A DNA stretch of 10,639 nucleotides from Deltaproteobacteria bacterium (GTDB lineage: Bacteria; Desulfobacterota; DSM-4660; Desulfatiglandales; HGW-15), in contig JAFGPH010000130.1 of assembly GCA_016926135.1 (NCBI GenBank), positions 1 through 10,639 of the forward strand. The letters are read 5' to 3'. Of the stretch, positions 6,638-10,639 are shown one piece after another. Each line of letters begins with the position of its first letter. Position 1 is the first letter of the stretch. The notes beneath the pieces were generated by a model. The model made no database searches, was not told the origin of the DNA, and saw only the letters and a program-made list of their open reading frames with translations. The position numbers and the translations under genes were made by a program.

Positions 6638-6943
6638 TTACTTCTTGAGCCCGGCGATCATCTCTTCGACTTCCTCGTAACCCTCCTTATAGAACTTCTC
6701 TTCCTCAGGATCCAGCTCGCGGAGCAGGCGAAGGAACTCTCCAGCGTGCTCCTTTTCTTCATTCGCGATGTCCATCAGCACTTCCTTCGCGAGTTTGTTA
6801 TCCGTGCTCTCGGCGGTCTGCTGGTAGAGCTGGATTGCTTCGTATTCAGCGGCAATCATAAACCGGATCGCACGGACCAGCTCCGGTTTTGAAAGCTTTC
6901 GGTCACTCTTCAGCGCTGTAAATGGATTGCAAAATTCTGGCAT
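6638..6943 (-). CDS. Two-helix ferritin-like diiron protein (EncFtn/rubrerythrin type)
   Basis: A 101-aa protein made mainly of two long helices, as in encapsulated ferritin (EncFtn), which must dimerise to build a ferroxidase site. E33 (in AAEYEAIQLY), E63 and H66 (in NEEKEHAGEF) match by spacing the iron ligands E32, E62 and H65 of the Rhodospirillum EncFtn as I remember it; E35 and Y40 fit secondary positions. The likely role is iron oxidation and storage or peroxide protection. The C-terminus (EEVEEMIAGLKK) lacks a clear encapsulin-targeting tail, and no encapsulin gene lies in the window. The start at 6943 has AAAGGAGG (6957-6950) six bases upstream; the frame could be extended to 7054, but that leader looks non-coding. 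It lies downstream of the acyl-CoA dehydrogenase gene on the same strand and converges with the radical SAM gene. A rubrerythrin-type assignment is the alternative. Confidence 0.88.
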   Translation of the reverse strand: MPEFCNPFTALKSDRKLSKPELVRAIRFMIAAEYEAIQLYQQTAESTDNKLAKEVLMDIANEEKEHAGEFLRLLRELDPEEEKFYKEGYEEVEEMIAGLKK

Positions 6944-6988
6944 GGAAAACCTCCTTTCAATGGAAAACCCGCCCCCTGGGCAGTTTTC

Positions 6989-7036
6989 CCGCCCACCCTG
7001 CGTCCATGCAACATGACGGCTCAGCGGGGTGGGCGG
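6989..7036. other. Stable hairpin between acyl-CoA dehydrogenase and ferritin genes
   Basis: CCGCCCACCC (6989-6998) and GGGTGGGCGG (7027-7036) form a perfect 10-bp GC-rich stem around a 28-base loop, which itself holds a smaller imperfect hairpin built on CATG-CAA-CATG. It starts about five bases after the acyl-CoA dehydrogenase stop codon on the minus strand. On that strand it is followed by GGGAAAAC rather than a U-run, so it is not a textbook terminator. It could attenuate transcription or protect the upstream mRNA end. Confidence 0.5.
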
Positions 7037-7041
7037 TCGAT

Positions 7042-8277
7042 CTACAGATTGCACTCATAGTAACCGCGACACACGTCAAAGCGCCCCAGCTGGGCACCGC
7101 CTTCCCACAACTGAATGATCTTGCAGTCCCGCCAGTATTTCTCCACATCATACTCGCGCACGTAGCCGTAGGAACCCATCAGTTCCATGGCCTTGTTGGT
7201 CACCATCACGGCCACGTCGGCGGCATGGACCTTGGCGATGCTTGCCCTGGAGAGTATGAAGTCCGATACTGGCGGGCCGTACTTCTCCGGGTGATCGTAC
7301 ATATAGGCTACTGACAGATAGTACGTTCTCGCCGTTTCAATGCCGATGGCCATGTCTGCCAGGATGCCGGCACAGATGGAATGCTGCCGGATAGGTCTGT
7401 TGGCCACAATCCGTTCCCCCGTGTACTTCAAAACGGCCTCAAAGGCCGCTTGGGCATTTCCCACGGCAAGCGCCCCGGTAAGAATGCGTGCGGCAATCAC
7501 GTTGTTGTGGAGCAGGCCGGCATCCTGTCCCGGACCGGCTGCTCGAAATGTTTTCGGGACCCTTACGTTATCCAGATAGACCGGACAGTTCTTGTCCCCC
7601 TGCATGCCTGCCTTGTTTTCCAGTTTCCCGAAAGAGAGGCCCTTGCATGGAGAAGGTACATAGATCAGGGCAATGCCCTCATCGCCCAGTTCAGGATCGG
7701 TCGTGCAGAGCAAACAGTAGGCATCGGCCACCCCGCTGTTGGATGCCCATGATTTCTGGCCGTTGATCACCCATTCGTCCCCATCGAGTTTGGCGATGGT
7801 TCTTATCTTGCGTCCATGCAGGGTGGGGTTCTCCAGGTCACAGCCGCCCCCGCCATGCAGCCCGCCCGGTTCGGTCATGGCAAAGCAGCCCATCTTGAGT
7901 TTGTCGCCGCAGAATTCGGGCGCGAAACGGTCCAGCACCGCTTTGTTCCCGGCTATGATGGCCGGCAGGAACGCCCATGTCGTGACGGTGGCCGAAGTTG
8001 CAATCCCGCTGTCCCCACGCGCCAGCTCTTCGTGCATGATGGCAGCGGAGACCATGGACGACGCTCCCCCTCCCCCATACTCTTTGGGGAAGGCCGCCTT
8101 CTGGACACCCAGGTCTGTCAACCCCTGAAGGATCCTGCTCACGATCTTGTGCTCTTTGTCGTCATCGATCTGCTGTCGAACAGGCATGATTTCCTTTTCC
8201 ACAAAACTGCGGAAGGCATCCCTCATCATGCGATCTTCTTCCTTAATCAGAACATCCAAATACGGTTGACTGGACAT
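7042..8277 (-). CDS. Acyl-CoA dehydrogenase family flavoprotein
   Basis: A 411-aa FAD enzyme, a typical length for acyl-CoA dehydrogenases, which introduce a 2,3 double bond into acyl-CoA and pass electrons to ETF. The helical N-terminal domain (about 1-125) includes FPKEYGGGG and MHEELARGDSG. The beta domain carries CFAMTEP (131-137), INGQKSWASNSG (171-182) and YLDNVRVP (234-241). The C-terminal helical domain contains AMELMGSYGYVREY and YWRDCKIIQLWEGG, where E392 aligns with the catalytic glutamate of medium-chain-type enzymes (IYEGT). An extra glycine-rich stretch of about 12 residues (GGLHGGGGCDLENP region, 138-151) sits in the flavin-side loop. The start at 8277 has AAAGGAGG (8293-8286) eight bases upstream. 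It lies 124 bp after the PP-loop ATPase gene on the same strand. Substrate cannot be told; an acyl-CoA in anaerobic degradation is plausible. Confidence 0.94.
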   Translation of the reverse strand: MSSQPYLDVLIKEEDRMMRDAFRSFVEKEIMPVRQQIDDDKEHKIVSRILQGLTDLGVQKAAFPKEYGGGGASSMVSAAIMHEELARGDSGIATSATVTTWAFLPAIIAGNKAVLDRFAPEFCGDKLKMGCFAMTEPGGLHGGGGCDLENPTLHGRKIRTIAKLDGDEWVINGQKSWASNSGVADAYCLLCTTDPELGDEGIALIYVPSPCKGLSFGKLENKAGMQGDKNCPVYLDNVRVPKTFRAAGPGQDAGLLHNNVIAARILTGALAVGNAQAAFEAVLKYTGERIVANRPIRQHSICAGILADMAIGIETARTYYLSVAYMYDHPEKYGPPVSDFILSRASIAKVHAADVAVMVTNKAMELMGSYGYVREYDVEKYWRDCKIIQLWEGGAQLGRFDVCRGYYECNL

Positions 8278-8401
8278 ACCCTTTCCCTCCTTTCTCCAAT
8301 TGTCGCGTGTATGAGAGGGGCACCTGCAAGTGGTCAATCTCCACACTTCAACCCGCTACTGTAAATGCCCCCATTCCACTCCTCTACCCCTTACGCCGGC
8401 T

Positions 8402-9115
8402 TCATGGCCGCACTGCGAGGGCGACGAACCGGTAGCCTTTATGCTCCTGGGCCGGCCCGAACGCGAAAACCACAGGTTGTTTGAAAAGCGGACCGTCGTA
8501 TACGAAGGTGTGGTACTCGCCCTCCTCTCCGCACAGATCGATTCCTTCCGCCTCCAGTTCGTCCAGCAAGGCAAGATCGAGGGTGCGCCCGAGAAAACGC
8601 CCATCGAGCTTCTCAGCGTTCACTGCGACGATCACCGCCTTGAACCCGACTTGCAGGAATTCGTGCACCATCCCCCGGCGTTCCTCCTGCCAGAGCGGCA
8701 GGTGGGGCCGAACACCGATCTCCCCGCACACCCGCTCAATCCATTCTCGGTGGGCCTGCAGGTCGATATCTCCGAATACACCGTCCCGAACGCCTTCGGT
8801 GATCAGGCCGCGGACAGTCTGCTTGAATACCTGTTCGTAGTCGTCCCAGGAAGCACACGCCGTCCGGAGCGGAATGCCCATGGCCTCGGCCTGGGCCTCG
8901 ACGGCCCGGGCCGGCTGACCGTGGGACCGCGAAAGGCTGCCATCTTCCACGAACATCGTGAAGAGCGCCGCGCAGCGCATGCCCCGGCGCACTGCGCGAT
9001 AGAGAGACAGGCAGGAATCCTTTCCGCCACTCCAGGAACAGAAGAACGGATCCCCGGTAGCTGACTTCTCTCGGTATGGTGTCATTGCCTTTGGTGGAAC
9101 AACGCGGTGGTCCAT
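8402..9115 (-). CDS. PP-loop ATPase of the Dph6 / DUF71 (diphthine-ammonia ligase-like) family
   Basis: A 237-aa protein with the ATP pyrophosphatase loop SGGKDS at residues 29-34, the SRSHG segment near 62-66, GDID at 115-118 and the family's C-terminal signature GEEGEYHTFVYDGP (196-209). In eukaryotes and archaea the family amidates diphthine on elongation factor 2. Bacteria lack diphthamide, so bacterial members must do something else; adenylation plus amidation of a small molecule, including a role in B12 metabolism, has been proposed for COG2102. Two starts are possible. ATG at 9115 has AGAGGG four bases upstream, while ATG at 9085 has AAAGG only two bases away, so 9115 is preferred, although the first 20 residues are not conserved-looking. 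It is the first of three minus-strand genes. The family is certain, the function is not. Confidence 0.9.
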   Translation of the reverse strand: MDHRVVPPKAMTPYREKSATGDPFFCSWSGGKDSCLSLYRAVRRGMRCAALFTMFVEDGSLSRSHGQPARAVEAQAEAMGIPLRTACASWDDYEQVFKQTVRGLITEGVRDGVFGDIDLQAHREWIERVCGEIGVRPHLPLWQEERRGMVHEFLQVGFKAVIVAVNAEKLDGRFLGRTLDLALLDELEAEGIDLCGEEGEYHTFVYDGPLFKQPVVFAFGPAQEHKGYRFVALAVRP

Positions 9116-9161
9116 GCCGCCCTCTGAAGGTGGGGGAACAGAAAAACCAGGACGCGGTTAT

Positions 9162-9194
9162 TCTATAGGTAGCGCTATCCCGATGATTTGTCAA
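9162..9194 (-). promoter_or_regulatory. Possible promoter of the Dph6-like gene
   Basis: On the minus strand a perfect TTGACA (9194-9189) precedes an A+T-rich TATAGAAT segment (9167-9160). The spacing to the best -10 match (TATAGA) is 21 bases, longer than ideal, so only the -35 box is convincing. The location, about 50-80 bases before the start codon, is right. Confidence 0.35.
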
Positions 9195-9266
9195 GGAATG
9201 TTACCCGTGTCCAAGGTGTGGATGCAGCCTGCCGTGGGATTTGGGGGAAGTGAGAGCGGATGGGTA

Positions 9267-9275
9267 TGGTAGAAT
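9267..9275 (+). promoter_or_regulatory. Possible extended -10 promoter for the 60-aa gene
   Basis: TGG-TAGAAT combines an extended -10 TG with a 5 of 6 match to TATAAT, about 70 bases before the ATG at 9347. No good -35 box is seen at the normal distance. A second TATATT lies at 9290-9295. Confidence 0.3.
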
Positions 9276-9346
9276 GGGCCTACCTGTTGTATATTCCATG
9301 GGAACGCTGATGAATCCTGCAAAAAATGACGGATAGGAGAGAAGCC

Positions 9347-9529
9347 ATGAATGAGAAATCCACACCGGACCGCAGGCCTGATCCCGCCAGGCTGGAGGCC
9401 ATGAAGAACCTCCCCAGGGAAGTGATGATCACCCTCACGAGAGAGGAAGTGGACGCCTTTCTCTTCAACGAGGTGTGGCCCGACACCCTCAAGGAGAAGC
9501 TCAAGGACTACGTCATGCTGGAACACTGA
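9347..9529 (+). CDS. Small hypothetical protein, 60 aa
   Basis: A 60-aa acidic/basic mixed protein that I do not recognise. The N-terminal 17 residues are polar and proline-containing (PDRRPDP). The rest is predicted helical by eye, with the segments LPREVMITLTREEVDAFLF and TLKEKLKDYVMLEH; there is no Cys, signal peptide or membrane segment. ATG at 9347 has AGGAGA (9335-9340) six bases upstream and is preferred over an in-frame ATG at 9326, which lacks one. The good ribosome binding site and balanced amino-acid content suggest a real gene. It lies between the divergent Dph6-like gene and livH. No function is proposed. Confidence 0.6.
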   Translation: MNEKSTPDRRPDPARLEAMKNLPREVMITLTREEVDAFLFNEVWPDTLKEKLKDYVMLEH

Positions 9530-9538
9530 GGGAGACCG

Positions 9539-9604
9539 ATGAGAGGCATTCCAAGGCTCATCCCTGCCCTTTTCGCACTCCTCTCCTTCGGCTCCTGCCC
9601 TTAG
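9539..9604 (+). pseudogene. 21-codon frame resembling a lipoprotein signal peptide
   Basis: The frame opens nine bases after the stop of the 60-aa gene, with GAGGGAG just upstream. It reads MRGIPRLIPALFALLSFG followed by SCP and a stop: basic N-terminus, hydrophobic core and a Cys in a lipobox-like place, then immediate termination. It may be the remnant of a lipoprotein gene cut by a nonsense mutation, a tiny lipopeptide, or chance. No clear continuation is seen in the following 115 bases. Confidence 0.25.
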
Positions 9605-9721
9605 CCCTTTACTTTGCCGCTCCTTTGTGGATACATTGGGTTGGTCATCTCAGCGCCGTGAAAGGGCCGACATCCTGCCATGGGGCCGCAAAGCAAAAAT
9701 ATCCGGGTTTGAGGGTCTGGT

Positions 9722-10639
<918 letters not shown>

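Noticed and set aside
6944..7054. N-terminal extension of the ferritin-like protein
   Set aside because: The extension passes through the GC hairpin, and a strong Shine-Dalgarno sits just before the ATG at 6943.

Overview
The window reads as a piece of a bacterial chromosome of moderately high G+C. The mix of an AbfD-type radical dehydratase, an acyl-CoA dehydrogenase, an EncFtn-like ferritin, a RiPP-maturase-like radical SAM enzyme and LivH suggests an anaerobic Desulfobacterota (former Deltaproteobacteria) lineage. That placement is inference from gene content, not from a marker gene.

Layout. At 1-965 (minus) lies the N-terminal third of smc, running off the left edge. It is transcribed away from a secreted double-LysM protein (1214-2953, plus). 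The region between them holds a near-consensus promoter and a perfect 17-bp palindrome. At 2954-3193 there is no gene, but there is a 77-nt hairpin repeat and a small palindrome just before the next ribosome binding site. At 3194-6498 (plus) sits a tightly coupled pair: a 4-hydroxybutyryl-CoA dehydratase-like flavo/iron-sulfur enzyme, then a radical SAM protein of the RiPP-maturase type. The second gene starts at TTG inside the stop region of the first. An 18-codon frame with a perfect Shine-Dalgarno follows at 6510-6566.

From 9115 down to 6638 (minus) come a PP-loop ATPase of the Dph6/DUF71 family, an acyl-CoA dehydrogenase and a two-helix ferritin-like protein. On the plus strand again are a 60-aa protein of unknown function (9347-9529), a 21-codon frame resembling a lipoprotein signal peptide, and a complete livH permease gene (9722-10639). 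The rest of the liv operon would lie beyond the right edge.

How the genes may work together. The dehydratase-like enzyme and the acyl-CoA dehydrogenase both act on CoA thioesters and would fit anaerobic acyl-CoA metabolism. Their substrates cannot be read from the sequence. The most unusual item is the translational coupling of the dehydratase-like gene to a radical SAM maturase. The dehydratase also carries an altered metal-ligand spacing and several replaced active-site positions, so it may catalyse a different reaction or be a modification target. Housekeeping genes (smc, livH) flank this accessory stretch.
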